Shown: positions 52,706 to 63,836, counted from the first letter of the stretch. The stretch is 64,000 nucleotides of DNA from Methylomonas rosea (GCF_024505055.1 NZ_JANIBL010000015.1:1-64000); one strand, 5' to 3'. The notes: generated by a model not told the origin, from the letters alone. Made by a program: numbers and translations.

Positions 52706-55351
52706 TTAGCTTTTCAGGCTCAAATATCGCAACATCGTGGTGCGTATTTGAGCTTTCTTATCCTCGTCGGTGATCGGCATTGACTGCTGGTCGCTGATGT
52801 AGAACATGTCTTCCGCGCGACTGCCTATCGTGGTGATTTTTGCATCGTGGAGTTGGATGTCCAGCTCCGTAAACGCTTTGCCTATGGTAGATAGCAGGCC
52901 GGCGCGATCCGTGGTAACTAATTCGATAACGGTGTGTTTATGCGACGGATCTTCCAGAAAGGTGATGCTGGTTTCAATCGGAAAGTGCCGGGCCTGACGG
53001 GATTGCTTGTGGATATTCTTTGAGGCTTTAACTTTTTTGGCGATCAAGCCTTGACGTAGCGAGGTGCAGATATGCACTTCCCGATACAAGTCGTTAATGG
53101 CTTCGCCGGATTGTTCCAGCACTTGGAAGCTGTTCAGTACGTACTGATCGGCGGTGGTGATGATTCTGGCATCCAGAATCGTCAGGCCCAGATGGTCCAG
53201 GGTTGCGGTCGAAATTGAAAAAATCTGCGCTTCGTTGCGGGTGTAAACGAAAATCTCCGCGCTGCCGCGCTGGGTTTGCGGGCGCAGCAATACCAATGGC
53301 AGTTCGCTTTCCTGGCAGGCCGCGATGGCAATGGTGTGCCAAGCAATTTCGTCTGCCGAATAGCGCAGAAAATAGTCGTCGCTAAGATGCTGCCAGGACT
53401 GCGTGATATTGGTTTTGGATATACCCAGTTTCAAAAGCTCGTCACGAGCTTCTTTTTTGTTTTCTTGTACCCGTTCCGAGCGGGCCACCGGATTTTGCAG
53501 GCCGCGATGCAAGGCTTGGTGGGTGGAAATATACAAATCTTTCAGTAATACATCTTTCCAGGCGTTCCACAAGCTGGGATTCGTTGCGCGAATGTCCGCC
53601 ACTGTCAGCAAATATAAATAATTCAACCGTTCTATACTGCCGACTTCCAGTGCGAAGGTGTGGATGACGTCCGGATCGCTGATGTCCTTGCGTTGTGCGG
53701 TCATCGACATCAGCAAATGCTGACGAACCAGCCAGGTGATCAGCTTGGTGTCATGGCTGGATAGGTCGTGTTGCTGGCAAAAGTTGTTGGCGATGGTTTC
53801 GCCGAGCGTGGAATGATCGCCGCCTCTGCCTTTAGCGATGTCGTGAAACATGGCGGCAATGTACAAAATGTCAGGCTTTGAAATTAGTAAAAAAATATTA
53901 TTGCAAAACGGCAATTCCTTGTTGTGTTTGGCCAGCGAGAAGCGCCGCAAATTACGGATGACAAACAAAGTGTGTTCGTCCACGGTATAGATGTGGAACA
54001 GGTCGTATTGCATGCGCGCCACGATATTGGCAAAGTCCGGCAAATAAGCTGCGAGTACACCGTAGCGGTTCATTCGCTTTAGTTGGCTGGTAATACCGCG
54101 CGGCTGCCTGAGAATGTCCATGAACAGGCGATTGGCCTGCTTGTTGGTGCGGAACTCGGCGTTGATTAGGTGCAGATTCTTGCGGATAAGACGGATGGTG
54201 CTGGCCCGAATGCCCTTCAGAGAAGGCGATTGTTGCAGGATCAAAAAAATTTCCAGCAAAGCCAGTGGTTGTTTTTGAAAAACATCTTTGTTGCTGACTT
54301 CCAGATAGCCGTCTATCGATGAAAAATTGGCGGTGATAGGTATGGGTGCCAGGCTTTCTTTGTTGCTGATCAGTCTCTCGTTCAGTAGTTGCAACAGCAT
54401 TTCGTTCAGACGCTCAATGTCCACGACAGTTTTGAAGTAAAACTGCATGAATTGCTCGACGTCGGGTTGTTCGTTCTTGTCGATGTAACCGAACTGGCTG
54501 GCTAGCTCGCGTTGGTAATCGAACACTAATCTGTCTTCGCAGCGGCTGGTCAGATTGTGCAGTGCAAAGCGCAGGCGCCAGAGGATGTCGCGAGCGGTAA
54601 TCAGATTATCGTATTCCGATTTGGGTAAAAAACCGTATTTGATCAGCTCTCTGAGAGAGGATGCGTTGTAGTGGCGTTTGAATACCCAGCTGATTACTTG
54701 CAGGTCGCGGAGCCCGCCCGGACCTTCCTTGATATTCGGTTCCAGGTTGTAAGCCGTATCGTGGAACTTGCTGTAGCGCTTTTGTTGTTCAGCCATTTTG
54801 GCTGGAAAAAATTGTTCCGATGGCCAGAGTGTTTCGGAATTTACCTGGTGTTTTAAATCGCTAAATAGTTCGGCGTTGCCGGTAATCAAGCGCATTTCCA
54901 GCAGGTTGGTAAATACGGTCTGGTCGTCCTCGGCAACAGCTAGGCACTCTGGTACGCTACGCGTGCTCAGTCCCGGTTTTAAACCGATATCCCATAGGAA
55001 ATTGCAGAAACCGGATACTTGCTGTTGATAGTCTATCGGGTTGGCGGCGCCGAGCAGCACCAGAATATCGATATCCGAATAAGGAAACAATTCGCCTCTG
55101 CCGTACCCGCCGGTCGCGATCAGGCTGTGACGGCTGGCGGCTGCGTCGAGGAAATGCAGCCAGCAGGCGGTCAATAGATTGTCGATAAAGCGAGCTTTCT
55201 CGGTCAGCAGGCCGACGGTCGCCTGGTCAGGGTTAAAGCGCATTTTTAACTGCGCATTTTCCTCGTTAATCGCATTTTTGAATTTGGCGACCGGATTGTC
55301 GTCCGCGAAACAGTCGAGAAAATCGTTTTCGGTGAACAGCGCCTGGCTCAC
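52706..55351 (-). CDS. glnD: PII uridylyltransferase / uridylyl-removing enzyme
   Basis: An 881-residue GlnD. Nucleotidyltransferase motif GGYGRGELFPYSDIDILV (81-98) with Asp93/95, an HD hydrolase domain (FHDIAKGRGGDHSTLG) and two C-terminal ACT domains (VTTDRAGLLSTIGKAFTELD). It senses glutamine and modifies PII (GlnB/GlnK). I choose GTG 55351 as the start because it overlaps the map stop as GTGA; an in-frame ATG at 55417 lies 70 bases inside map. Confidence 0.95.
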   Translation of the reverse strand: MSQALFTENDFLDCFADDNPVAKFKNAINEENAQLKMRFNPDQATVGLLTEKARFIDNLLTACWLHFLDAAASRHSLIATGGYGRGELFPYSDIDILVLLGAANPIDYQQQVSGFCNFLWDIGLKPGLSTRSVPECLAVAEDDQTVFTNLLEMRLITGNAELFSDLKHQVNSETLWPSEQFFPAKMAEQQKRYSKFHDTAYNLEPNIKEGPGGLRDLQVISWVFKRHYNASSLRELIKYGFLPKSEYDNLITARDILWRLRFALHNLTSRCEDRLVFDYQRELASQFGYIDKNEQPDVEQFMQFYFKTVVDIERLNEMLLQLLNERLISNKESLAPIPITANFSSIDGYLEVSNKDVFQKQPLALLEIFLILQQSPSLKGIRASTIRLIRKNLHLINAEFRTNKQANRLFMDILRQPRGITSQLKRMNRYGVLAAYLPDFANIVARMQYDLFHIYTVDEHTLFVIRNLRRFSLAKHNKELPFCNNIFLLISKPDILYIAAMFHDIAKGRGGDHSTLGETIANNFCQQHDLSSHDTKLITWLVRQHLLMSMTAQRKDISDPDVIHTFALEVGSIERLNYLYLLTVADIRATNPSLWNAWKDVLLKDLYISTHQALHRGLQNPVARSERVQENKKEARDELLKLGISKTNITQSWQHLSDDYFLRYSADEIAWHTIAIAACQESELPLVLLRPQTQRGSAEIFVYTRNEAQIFSISTATLDHLGLTILDARIITTADQYVLNSFQVLEQSGEAINDLYREVHICTSLRQGLIAKKVKASKNIHKQSRQARHFPIETSITFLEDPSHKHTVIELVTTDRAGLLSTIGKAFTELDIQLHDAKITTIGSRAEDMFYISDQQSMPITDEDKKAQIRTTMLRYLSLKS

Positions 55352-56112
55352 AGCTCTTCCTGTCTCAGCGTCAAAATCTCGTAGCCGGTATCGGTTACCA
55401 AAATCGTATGTTCCCATTGCGCGGACAAGCTGCGGTCTTTGGTTACCGCGGTCCAGCCGTCGGCGAGGATTTTCATGTGGCGTTTGCCTTGATTGAGCAT
55501 GGGCTCTATCGTAAAAATCATGCCGGGCTCGAGTATCTCGCCTTCACCGCGTTTGCCGAAATGCATCACATGCGGATCTTCGTGAAATTTTTTGCCTATG
55601 CCGTGGCCGCAGAATTCTCTGACGATGGAATAACGATTGTTTTCCGCGTGCTTTTGTATGGCGTGGCCTATATCGCCTAGGCGGGCGCCGGGTTTGACTT
55701 CCGCTATACCTAAAAACAGGCATTCGTGGGTAATGTCGACCAAGCGTTTGGCGTGAGGGCTGACGTCGCCGATGCAAAACATTTTGCTGGTGTCGCCGTG
55801 GTAACCGTCTTTAATCACCGTAATATCGATATTGACGATGTCGCCATTCTTCAGTTTTTTCTCGCTGGGAATGCCGTGGCAAATCTGCTGATTGATGGAT
55901 GTGCAAATCGATTTAGGGAAGCCGCGATAATTCAGGGGTGCGGGAATAGCTTGCTGCACATCGACTATGTAATCGTGACAGATTTGGTCAAGCTCTTCGG
56001 TGGATATGCCGGCAACGACGTGGGGGGCGATCATTTCAAGTACTTCGGCGGCCAGTTTTCCGGCAACGCGCATCTTGTCGATTTCTTCGGCGGTTTTTAT
56101 GGTAATAGTCAT
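55348..56112 (-). CDS. map: Methionine aminopeptidase type I
   Basis: A 254-residue type I Map, which removes the initiator Met. The dinuclear-metal ligands are in VNIDITVIKDGYHGDTSKMF (two Asp), GHGIGKKFHEDPHV (His), EPGMIFTIEP (Glu) and SAQWEHTILVT (Glu). It is directly coupled to glnD by a 4-base overlap, and divergent from rpsB, an arrangement common in gammaproteobacteria. Confidence 0.96.
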   Translation of the reverse strand: MTITIKTAEEIDKMRVAGKLAAEVLEMIAPHVVAGISTEELDQICHDYIVDVQQAIPAPLNYRGFPKSICTSINQQICHGIPSEKKLKNGDIVNIDITVIKDGYHGDTSKMFCIGDVSPHAKRLVDITHECLFLGIAEVKPGARLGDIGHAIQKHAENNRYSIVREFCGHGIGKKFHEDPHVMHFGKRGEGEILEPGMIFTIEPMLNQGKRHMKILADGWTAVTKDRSLSAQWEHTILVTDTGYEILTLRQEEL

Positions 56113-56218
56113 CGGCAGGTGGCTAATTATTGGGATAAAAGCGAGTGCGGGCCCGTTTTTGCTAAGTAATCAAGTGCTCTCTCAGGCAAACGCCGATAGG
56201 AGTCTATCAGACTTGAAG

Positions 56219-56247
56219 TTGTTGTGAAATTCTAATCATGGTATAAA
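56219..56247 (+). promoter_or_regulatory. Putative rpsB-tsf promoter
   Basis: TTGTTG (56219-56224), 17 bases, TATAAA (56242-56247). It leaves about a 140-base leader before rpsB. Leaders of rpsB carry an S2-binding feedback site in gammaproteobacteria; the GC-rich stretch 56320-56365 could be that structure, but I cannot confirm it. Confidence 0.55.
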
Positions 56248-56392
56248 GGCAAGTTCACTATGTAACCAATACTCACACTTGTCGACACGGTCGGTGGGGT
56301 GCTGAAAGTCTATTTCAGATTTTCGGTCACTGATCGGGGCGGGTGGAGGCGTAACCCAACGCCGAATTATTCGGCAATTTTAGGAGAAGTAA

Positions 56393-57136
56393 ATGGCAGC
56401 AGTGTCAATGCGTCAAATGCTGGAAGCGGGTGTTCACTTTGGACATCAAACCCGTTACTGGAACCCGAAAATGGCTTCATACTTGTTCGGAGCTCGTAAC
56501 AAAATTCATATCATCGACTTGGAACAAACGCTTCCATTGTTTAACGATGCCATGAACTATCTAGGCCAAATGACCGCCAACAAAGGCACCATTCTGTTTG
56601 TCGGTACCAAAAAAGCGGCGCGTAAAGTCGTGGCCGAAGAAGCAAAGCGTTGTGGTATGCCCTACGTCAACCATCGTTGGTTGGGCGGTATGTTGACCAA
56701 CTTCAAAACCATTAAAAAATCCATCAACCGTTTGAAAGAACTGGAAGCGATGAAAGCCGACGGCACCTTGTACCAACGTTTCAGCAAAAAAGAAGCTTTG
56801 GGAATGGAACGCGAGTTGGAAAAGCTTGAGCGCAGCTTGGGCGGTATCAAAGATATGCGCGGTACTCCCGACGCTATTTTCGTTCTGGACGTAGGTTATG
56901 AGAAAAATGCCATTATGGAAGCCAAAAAACTAGGTATTCCAGTGGTCGGCGTGGTTGACTCCAATAACTCGCCCGAAAAAATTGATTATGTCATCCCAGG
57001 TAATGACGATTCTATCCGCGCAGTGACTTTGTACTGCCAAAGTGCTTCAGCCTCTGTGCTGGAAGCGAAAGCGTTGCGTATGGATGCTTCAGCCAAAGCC
57101 GACGATTTTGTAGAAGAAGTCGTAACGGAAGCGTAA
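56393..57136 (+). CDS. rpsB: Ribosomal protein S2
   Basis: A 247-residue 30S protein. The opening [24 protein letters not shown] and TVGTKKAAR-type stretch [12 protein letters not shown], the zinc-free [14 protein letters not shown] motif, and the ending [13 protein letters not shown] are canonical. The RBS is AGGAG, 7 nt before ATG 56393. It is separated from tsf by about 120 bases that contain a terminator-like hairpin. Confidence 0.97.
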   Translation: MAAVSMRQMLEAGVHFGHQTRYWNPKMASYLFGARNKIHIIDLEQTLPLFNDAMNYLGQMTANKGTILFVGTKKAARKVVAEEAKRCGMPYVNHRWLGGMLTNFKTIKKSINRLKELEAMKADGTLYQRFSKKEALGMERELEKLERSLGGIKDMRGTPDAIFVLDVGYEKNAIMEAKKLGIPVVGVVDSNNSPEKIDYVIPGNDDSIRAVTLYCQSASASVLEAKALRMDASAKADDFVEEVVTEA

Positions 57137-57204
57137 GTTTTAAACGCGCTCGGCCGAAGCGGTTGAGCGCCGCTGAATCTGGTATTCAGAACAGACTGTC
57201 TTTT

Positions 57205-57232
57205 AAACGCCTCCTTTGTGAGGCGTTTTTTT
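57205..57232 (+). terminator. Terminator-like attenuator between rpsB and tsf
   Basis: AAACGCCTC, 6-base loop, GAGGCGTTT, T run: a strong intrinsic terminator. Since tsf has no separate obvious promoter, partial read-through probably sets the rpsB:tsf ratio. Confidence 0.85.
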
Positions 57233-57255
57233 AGTTAATAAAATTTGAGGAAAAA

Positions 57256-58137
57256 ATGATGAGTATTAGTGCGGCGATGGTCAAGGAATTGCGTGAGCGT
57301 ACCGGCTCAGGCATGATGGAGTGCAAAAAAGCCCTGGTTGAAGCCAATGGCGACATGGAACTGGCCATTGAAAACATGCGTAAAGCCGGTCTGGCAAAAG
57401 CCGATAAAAAATCCGGCCGTATCGCGGCGGAAGGAATCATCGGCGTTAAGGTTTCCGATGATGCTAAAACCGTTGTTATGGTAGACGTTAACTGCGAAAC
57501 CGATTTCGTCGCCAAAGGCGATGATTTTATTGGTTTTGCTAATGATGTCGTCAACAGCCTGTTGAGCGCGAATGTCAACAGCGACGAAGAGTTACAAGCA
57601 ATGGTATTGAGCACTGGTGTCAGCGTAGACGACACCCGTCGTGCTCTGATTGCTAAAATCGGCGAAAACATTACCGTGCGCCGTTTCGTTAAATTCACCA
57701 CCACCGATGGCGGGCAAGCAGCTTATCTGCATGGTAGTAAAATTGGCGTTATCGTCGAATTGACTAAAAACGATCCCGCATTGGGTAAAGACGTGGCGAT
57801 GCATGTTGCCGCGGCTAAACCTGAATATGTATCGGACGACCAAGTATCGGCCGATGTGATTGCCAAGGAAAAAGAAATTTTTGCTGCACAAGCATTGGAA
57901 AGTGGTAAGCCTGCCGAGATCGTTGAAAAAATGATTGGCGGTCGTATCAATAAATTCCTGGCGGAAGTCACGTTGTTGGGTCAGCCTTTCATCAAGGACG
58001 ACAGCGTTACCGTCGGCAAATTGCTGACATCCAAAGGCAACGCTGTAGTGCGTTTTGCTCGTTTCGAAGTGGGCGAAGGGATCGAGAAAAAAGAAGAAGA
58101 TTTTGCCGCCGAAGTAATGGCACAAGTTAGAGGCTAA
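57256..58137 (+). CDS. tsf: Elongation factor Ts
   Basis: A 293-residue guanine nucleotide exchange factor for EF-Tu. The N-terminal UBA-like part ([20 protein letters not shown], then [20 protein letters not shown]) and the exchange motif [16 protein letters not shown] are intact. A second ATG three bases on (57259) has slightly better RBS spacing from GAGG and could be the true start. Confidence 0.97.
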   Translation: MMSISAAMVKELRERTGSGMMECKKALVEANGDMELAIENMRKAGLAKADKKSGRIAAEGIIGVKVSDDAKTVVMVDVNCETDFVAKGDDFIGFANDVVNSLLSANVNSDEELQAMVLSTGVSVDDTRRALIAKIGENITVRRFVKFTTTDGGQAAYLHGSKIGVIVELTKNDPALGKDVAMHVAAAKPEYVSDDQVSADVIAKEKEIFAAQALESGKPAEIVEKMIGGRINKFLAEVTLLGQPFIKDDSVTVGKLLTSKGNAVVRFARFEVGEGIEKKEEDFAAEVMAQVRG

Positions 58138-58149
58138 ACGCCTCCTAAT

Positions 58150-58173
58150 AAGCCCGGTTCGCCGGGTTTATTT
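58150..58173 (+). terminator. Terminator-like hairpin after tsf
   Basis: CCCGG-ttcg-CCGGG with flanking A/T pairs and a T-rich tail (TTTATTTAT). It separates tsf from pyrH. Confidence 0.65.
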
Positions 58174-58220
58174 ATATCAGTTCGTTGCTTTTAACCCATG
58201 TTTACGGTGGATATTTGATT

Positions 58221-58940
58221 ATGAGTCAATTGATTTGTCAGAGAATTTTACTTAAATTGAGCGGCGAAGCACTGGCGAGCGAACGCGGCGGCAGTATCGA
58301 TCCGGATATAGTGCAACGCTTGGCTCAAGAAGTGAAAGACTTGTGCGATGCAGGTATCCAAGTCGGCTTGGTCATCGGTGGCGGCAATATTTTGCGCGGT
58401 GGTGAGAAAGCATCGGAAGGTCTGAATCGGGTCACCGGCGATCAAATGGGTATGTTGGCAACGGTAATTAATGCCTTGGCCATGCAGGATGCACTGGAGT
58501 ATCTCGGGCAGCCTGTTCGGGTAATGACTGCCCTGAAAATCAATCAGGTGTGCGAAGACTATATCCGTCGCCGGGCCGTCAGGCATTTGGAAAAAGGTAG
58601 AGTGGCTATTTTCGCTGCCGGCACGGGTAATCCGTTTTTTACTACTGATACCGCCGCCAGTTTACGCGCCATCGAGATAGACGCCGAGTTGATGATTAAG
58701 GCGACCAAAGTCAAAGGCGTTTATTCGGCGGACCCGAATAAAGTCGCGGACGCAGTATTCTATCCTCGTCTGACCTATGACGAAGCCATCGACCAACGCT
58801 TGAATGTCATGGACACCACGGCCTTGGTCTTGTGCCGGGACAATAATCTGCCTATGCGGGTAATGAATGTATTTGAGCCGGGAGCGATTATGCGCTTGAT
58901 GCGCGGTGAAGATATAGGCTCCCTAATCGAGAGGAACTAA
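58221..58940 (+). CDS. pyrH: Uridylate kinase
   Basis: A 239-residue UMP kinase. It has [17 protein letters not shown] at the ATP/Mg site, [37 protein letters not shown] and [13 protein letters not shown] start at ATG 58221 (MSQLICQ), not 58185. The hexameric enzyme phosphorylates UMP and is feedback-controlled by UTP. It precedes frr by 4 bases. Confidence 0.97.
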   Translation: MSQLICQRILLKLSGEALASERGGSIDPDIVQRLAQEVKDLCDAGIQVGLVIGGGNILRGGEKASEGLNRVTGDQMGMLATVINALAMQDALEYLGQPVRVMTALKINQVCEDYIRRRAVRHLEKGRVAIFAAGTGNPFFTTDTAASLRAIEIDAELMIKATKVKGVYSADPNKVADAVFYPRLTYDEAIDQRLNVMDTTALVLCRDNNLPMRVMNVFEPGAIMRLMRGEDIGSLIERN

Positions 58941-58944
58941 CAAA

Positions 58945-59502
58945 ATGATCAGCGATATTCAACAAGATGCCGCATCACGTATGGTGAAAAGCATCGAGTC
59001 CTTGCAAAAAGCATTTACCAAAATCAGAACTGGGCGCGCGCATCCCAGTTTGCTGGATCAAATCAGCGTGACTTATTACGGCAACGAATCGCCGTTGTCG
59101 CAGGTTGCCAACGTGTCCGTTGAAGACGCACGCACCTTGAAAGTCGTGCCTTGGGAAAAGAGCATGATCCAGGCTATTGAGAAAGCCATTATGTCTTCCG
59201 GTTTAGGTTTAAATCCTGCCACGCAAGGCACGGTGATTCGCTTACCCTTGCCGGCACTGACCGAAGAGCGCCGCCGCGATTTGGTTAAAATCGTCAAAAA
59301 CGAAGCGGAACAAGGCCGGGTAGCGATTCGTAATATTCGCCGCGACGCCAATGCAGCCATCAAAGATGCGTTGAAAGAGAAATTAATTTCCGAGGACGAC
59401 GCGCGGCAGGGCGAAGAAAAGATCCAAAAGCTCACCGATCAATACATCAAGGAAGTAGAGAAGCATCTTGAAGAAAAAGAAGCCGATTTGCTTTCCATGT
59501 AA
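58945..59502 (+). CDS. frr: Ribosome recycling factor
   Basis: A 185-residue RRF with full two-domain structure ([49 protein letters not shown]). With EF-G it splits post-termination ribosomes. A clear RBS (GAGAGG) precedes the next gene, uppS, 12 bases downstream. Confidence 0.97.
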   Translation: MISDIQQDAASRMVKSIESLQKAFTKIRTGRAHPSLLDQISVTYYGNESPLSQVANVSVEDARTLKVVPWEKSMIQAIEKAIMSSGLGLNPATQGTVIRLPLPALTEERRRDLVKIVKNEAEQGRVAIRNIRRDANAAIKDALKEKLISEDDARQGEEKIQKLTDQYIKEVEKHLEEKEADLLSM

Positions 59503-59514
59503 TCGAGAGGCGAG

Positions 59515-60279
59515 ATGACTGTTGCTGACAACGATAAACCGGCGATAAATAACGGCAATCCACGGCATATTGCCATCATCATGGATGGCAACGGCCGCTG
59601 GGCGCAAAAGCGCTTGATGCCCAGGATCATGGGGCACTATGCCGGCGTCAAGGCGGTCAGGAAGATCGTGGAATATTGTGCCAAGCAAAACATCGAAGTG
59701 CTGTCGCTGTTCGCTTTTAGCAGCGAAAACTGGCGTAGGCCGCAGGATGAAGTGAGTTTGTTGATGGAACTGTTCATGAACACGCTGCAATCCGAGGTCG
59801 ATAAGCTCGATAAAAACAACATCAGGCTGAAAATCATCGGCGATAAAAGCGCGTTTCCGGAAAAACTGCGGGAAAAAATCGCCACTGCCGAAGGGCAAAC
59901 TGCACAAAACGACGGATTGACATTGCTGATCGCTGCCAACTATGGTGGACGTTGGGATATCACCCAAGCGTTGCGGCAAATCGTCGCCGGGGTGAAATCG
60001 GGCGAGATCGACGAACAAGCTATTTCCGAACAACTCGTCAATCAATATCTTGTCACCGCTGAGTTACCTGAGCCTGATTTGTTTATCCGCTCGGGCGGCG
60101 AGGAACGAATCAGTAATTTTCTGTTGTGGCAACTGGCTTATACGGAATTTTATTTTACCGATGCGCTTTGGCCGGATTTCGATCAGCAAGCATTGGAAAA
60201 GGCTATCGGCAGCTTCAAAGGCCGGCAAAGGCGTTTTGGGCACACCGGCGAACAAGTCATCGATAACAGAGTTCTCTAG
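59515..60279 (+). CDS. uppS: Undecaprenyl diphosphate synthase
   Basis: A 254-residue cis-prenyltransferase with the P-loop-like signature IIMDGNGRWAQKRL (Asp, Arg, Gly), FAFSSENWRRP and RSGGEERISNFLLWQLAYTE. It makes the C55 carrier lipid for peptidoglycan and O-antigen. Together with cdsA it forms the envelope-lipid part of this operon. Confidence 0.97.
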   Translation: MTVADNDKPAINNGNPRHIAIIMDGNGRWAQKRLMPRIMGHYAGVKAVRKIVEYCAKQNIEVLSLFAFSSENWRRPQDEVSLLMELFMNTLQSEVDKLDKNNIRLKIIGDKSAFPEKLREKIATAEGQTAQNDGLTLLIAANYGGRWDITQALRQIVAGVKSGEIDEQAISEQLVNQYLVTAELPEPDLFIRSGGEERISNFLLWQLAYTEFYFTDALWPDFDQQALEKAIGSFKGRQRRFGHTGEQVIDNRVL

Positions 60280-60318
60280 GGATTTTTCTATAACCATAAT
60301 AATTAAAAAACCACACAC

Positions 60319-61224
60319 ATGTTATTAAAACGCATCTTAACCGCGCTAGTACTGGCTACCGTGGTCGTCACAGCAGTCCTGCTACTGCCAACCCTTTATT
60401 TTTCCTTATTTATCGCCGTAATTACGCTGATAGCCGCCTTCGAATGGATGGCTTTGACCGATGTAAACACGCTTACTCGGAAAATTCTTTTCGTAAGCTT
60501 TCTGATCGTGCCGATGCTGGGTGTCACATATTGGACGGTATTGTTGGAATTGCTGAGCGAGGCGCTGGAATGGCCGGAAATCAAAGACTATTCGGACGCT
60601 TTGGAATGGTTTGTGATCGCTCCGGTGCTGTTCTGGGTATTAACCATGGTTTTGATCAGAAAAGCCGGTCCGCAATTGTTAAACATCGAATTTAAGTCGC
60701 GGCTCAAGACTTTTAGCGGTTGGTTGGTATTGCTTTCTGCCTGGATGTTTCTCAGCAAATTAAGAGCCTATTACGGTCCAGGGATGGTGTTGTATTTCTT
60801 GATACTGATTTGGGCGGCTGATATTTCGGCATTTTTTGCCGGTAAAAAATGGGGTAAGGACAAATTAGCAGCCGAAATCAGCCCCGGCAAAACCGTGCAG
60901 GGCATGTATGGTGCGTTGGCATCCGCGCTAATCTGCTCGATCGGTTTGAGGGTGTATTACGGTTTTGACGCTTTTCAAGGAGAACAACCCGAATTAGCCG
61001 TCTTGATGACTATCGATTTGGCAATCCTGTCGATACTTACCGTGTTGATTTCCATATACGGCGATTTGTTTTTTAGCCTGATCAAGCGCAAAAAAGGCGT
61101 CAAAGATAGCGGCACATTGCTGCCGGGACACGGCGGTATTCTGGATAGAGTCGATAGCATTATTGCTGCAGCGCCGTTCTTTTATGCCGGCATCATTTTG
61201 ATCGGACGGAGCGTATTTGCATGA
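60319..61224 (+). CDS. cdsA: Phosphatidate cytidylyltransferase
   Basis: A 301-residue integral membrane enzyme (about eight helices) that makes CDP-diacylglycerol. The CDP-DAG synthase signature is at the C-terminus ([19 protein letters not shown]). Its last four bases overlap dxr (ATGA). Confidence 0.95.
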   Translation: MLLKRILTALVLATVVVTAVLLLPTLYFSLFIAVITLIAAFEWMALTDVNTLTRKILFVSFLIVPMLGVTYWTVLLELLSEALEWPEIKDYSDALEWFVIAPVLFWVLTMVLIRKAGPQLLNIEFKSRLKTFSGWLVLLSAWMFLSKLRAYYGPGMVLYFLILIWAADISAFFAGKKWGKDKLAAEISPGKTVQGMYGALASALICSIGLRVYYGFDAFQGEQPELAVLMTIDLAILSILTVLISIYGDLFFSLIKRKKGVKDSGTLLPGHGGILDRVDSIIAAAPFFYAGIILIGRSVFA

Positions 61225-62405
61225 AAGGTATTTGCATCCTTGGCGCCACCGGTTCAATTGGTGTCAGCACACTCGATGTCGTAGCTCGCCATCCCGATCA
61301 ATACAAAGTGGTGGCATTAACCGCCAACGGGAATATCGACGCCTTGTTCGAACAATGTCTGGCACATCGCCCCGAATATGCGGTAGTCGCCAACCCGGAC
61401 AACGCCCAGGCATTCAAAGACAAAATCTCAGGTTCGCCGGTCGCCGGGATGAAAGTATTGTCCGGTGCGGAGGCTTTGACCCAGGTTGCAACCCTGGACA
61501 ATGTCGACGCGGTAATGGCCGCTATCGTCGGCGCAGCCGGCTTATTGCCGACTTTGGCGGCTGCGAAAGCCGGCAAAACGGTGCTATTGGCGAATAAGGA
61601 AGCCTTGGTCATGTCCGGGCAAATTTTTATGCAAGCGGTTGCCGAAAACGGCGCCACGCTGCTACCGATAGACAGCGAACACAACGCGATTTTTCAATGC
61701 ATGCCGGCCGGTTATACCACCGGGCATACTGCCAAACAGGCAAGACGCATATTGTTGACCGCATCCGGCGGTCCTTTTCGGCAAACGCCGATAGCCGATT
61801 TGGATACCGTTACGCCCGAGCAAGCGGTAGCGCATCCGAAATGGGATATGGGCCGGAAAATTTCGGTCGATTCCGCGACGATGATGAACAAAGGTCTGGA
61901 GTTGATCGAAGCCTGTCTGCTGTTCAATATGGACCCGGATGCGATTCAAGTGGTGATTCATCCGCAAAGTATCATTCATTCCATGGTCGATTACGTCGAT
62001 GGCTCCGTGCTGGCGCAAATGGGCAATCCCGACATGCGTACGCCAATCGCTTACGCGATGGCTTGGCCGGAACGGTTCGATTCCGGTGTCGCACCGCTGA
62101 ATATTTTCGAAGTCAAACACATGGATTTCGAACAGCCCGATTTGCAGCGTTTTCCGTGTTTGAGATTGGCTTACGAGGCTATCAAAGCGGGCGGTATCAT
62201 GCCGACTGTTTTGAATGCAGCCAATGAAATTGCCGTGGAAGCCTTTTTGAACGAGCAGGTGCGCTTTACCGATATTGCGCGCATCATAGAACGGAGCATG
62301 GCCCAATTTAAAGCCGATTGTGCCGATACGCTCGAACATGTCCTGGCAGCCGACCGGCAGGCCAGGGACGTTGCTAATGCAGTGATCGCCGAACTCAAAC
62401 ACTAG
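61221..62405 (+). CDS. dxr: 1-deoxy-D-xylulose-5-phosphate reductoisomerase
   Basis: A 394-residue MEP-pathway enzyme. NADPH-binding [14 protein letters not shown] (9-22), [21 protein letters not shown] and the [19 protein letters not shown]-type metal/substrate site are conserved. It commits carbon to isoprenoids, which upstream uppS uses. It overlaps cdsA by 4 bases; rseP follows after 3. Confidence 0.97.
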   Translation: MKGICILGATGSIGVSTLDVVARHPDQYKVVALTANGNIDALFEQCLAHRPEYAVVANPDNAQAFKDKISGSPVAGMKVLSGAEALTQVATLDNVDAVMAAIVGAAGLLPTLAAAKAGKTVLLANKEALVMSGQIFMQAVAENGATLLPIDSEHNAIFQCMPAGYTTGHTAKQARRILLTASGGPFRQTPIADLDTVTPEQAVAHPKWDMGRKISVDSATMMNKGLELIEACLLFNMDPDAIQVVIHPQSIIHSMVDYVDGSVLAQMGNPDMRTPIAYAMAWPERFDSGVAPLNIFEVKHMDFEQPDLQRFPCLRLAYEAIKAGGIMPTVLNAANEIAVEAFLNEQVRFTDIARIIERSMAQFKADCADTLEHVLAADRQARDVANAVIAELKH

Positions 62406-62408
62406 TTA

Positions 62409-63773
62409 ATGGATACTTTGCATACCTTGTTTTATTTCATCGTCGCCATTGCAGTACTGGTGGCGTTTCATGAATACGGCCATTTTTGGGCGGCACGCAA
62501 GGTAGGCATCAAAGTCATTCGTTTTTCCATCGGTTTCGGCAAGCCGCTGATTACCTGGCAAAAAAGCCCCGACGATACCCAATTCGTTGTCGCTGCCATT
62601 CCGTTGGGCGGCTATGTAAAAATGGTCGATGAACGCGAAGAAGCGGTTAAAGCCGAGGATTTGCCTTATGCCTTCAATCGGCAGCCGCTGCTGGCCAGAA
62701 CCGCCGTAGTCGCTGCCGGACCGATCGCCAATTTAGTACTGGCCGTGTTTTTATTTTGGTTGGTGTTGGTAATCGGTGAAGCCGGGGTAAGACCTGTCAT
62801 CGGTGGGGTGGAAGTCGGATCTTTGGCCGAGCAAGCCGGTTTTGCGACAGGCGACGAAATAGTCAGTATCGACGACACCCCCACGCCGACCTGGATAGAA
62901 GCCCTGGATACCTTGTTGACCTTGGCGATTGACGGTAAAACCGAGATCAGCGTGCTGACTAAAGCAATAGACGATAGTCAACAAGTACGCTTGATTCACT
63001 TAGCAGAACAGGATGTACAAACCCCGGAAACGCTACACAAGCGTTTAGGTCTGAAGCCTTGGGTACCGACTATCAAGCCCGTTATCGGCAAGCTGCTTGA
63101 CGATGGTGTTGCCAAGCAAGCCGGTTTACAAAGCGGGGATTTAATTCTCAGCGCGGACGGCACCGCCATTACCGACTGGCAACAATGGGTGGATTATGTG
63201 CAGGCCCGGCCGGATGTCGAAATTAAATTATTGTTGGAGCGCAGCGGCGCACAATTAACATTAAGCATTACCCCGCGCAGCGAGCCGCAGGGCGAGGGTA
63301 AGGCGGTCGGTAAAATCGGCGCCGGCGTCGATGCACCGAAAGACTTGTTGGACTCCATGATGGTGACGCATGCCTTATCGCCGTGGGATGCGCTGCCGGT
63401 CGCCGGAAAGCGAGTTTGGTTTTATGCGGTGACGACTCTAAAAATGATGGGAAAAATGGTGGTAGGTTCCGCTTCAGTCGAGAATTTGAGTGGCCCCATC
63501 AGCATTGCGCAATACGCCGGTCAATCGGCTGAAATGGGATTTACTGCGTTTCTGAAGTTTCTGGGCTTGGTTAGCGTCAGCCTCGGTGTGTTGAATTTAC
63601 TGCCGGTGCCGGTGCTGGACGGCGGTCATTTGCTGTTTTTCGCGGTTGAGGCCATCAAAGGCAGCCCGCTTCCGGAAAGAATGCAACTGTATTTTCAACA
63701 AGCCGGCATGCTGCTATTGATGCTGCTGATGGGCTTGGCTATGTTTCTCGATATAGGCAGATTATTTCAATGA
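62409..63773 (+). CDS. rseP: Site-2 protease RseP (zinc metalloprotease)
   Basis: A 454-residue intramembrane protease. HEYGH zinc motif at 21-25, two PDZ domains (about 120-290) and the second active-site region LNLLPVPVLDGGHL. It cleaves anti-sigma-E RseA and remnant signal peptides. The ATG at 62409 has no strong RBS of its own, so it likely depends on coupling with dxr. Confidence 0.95.
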   Translation: MDTLHTLFYFIVAIAVLVAFHEYGHFWAARKVGIKVIRFSIGFGKPLITWQKSPDDTQFVVAAIPLGGYVKMVDEREEAVKAEDLPYAFNRQPLLARTAVVAAGPIANLVLAVFLFWLVLVIGEAGVRPVIGGVEVGSLAEQAGFATGDEIVSIDDTPTPTWIEALDTLLTLAIDGKTEISVLTKAIDDSQQVRLIHLAEQDVQTPETLHKRLGLKPWVPTIKPVIGKLLDDGVAKQAGLQSGDLILSADGTAITDWQQWVDYVQARPDVEIKLLLERSGAQLTLSITPRSEPQGEGKAVGKIGAGVDAPKDLLDSMMVTHALSPWDALPVAGKRVWFYAVTTLKMMGKMVVGSASVENLSGPISIAQYAGQSAEMGFTAFLKFLGLVSVSLGVLNLLPVPVLDGGHLLFFAVEAIKGSPLPERMQLYFQQAGMLLLMLLMGLAMFLDIGRLFQ

Positions 63774-63836
63774 CGCTGAACAAAACAGCCGCGTCGAGGT
63801 CAACCGCATTCTTTTCTAATCTTCCCTGGTAATTAC

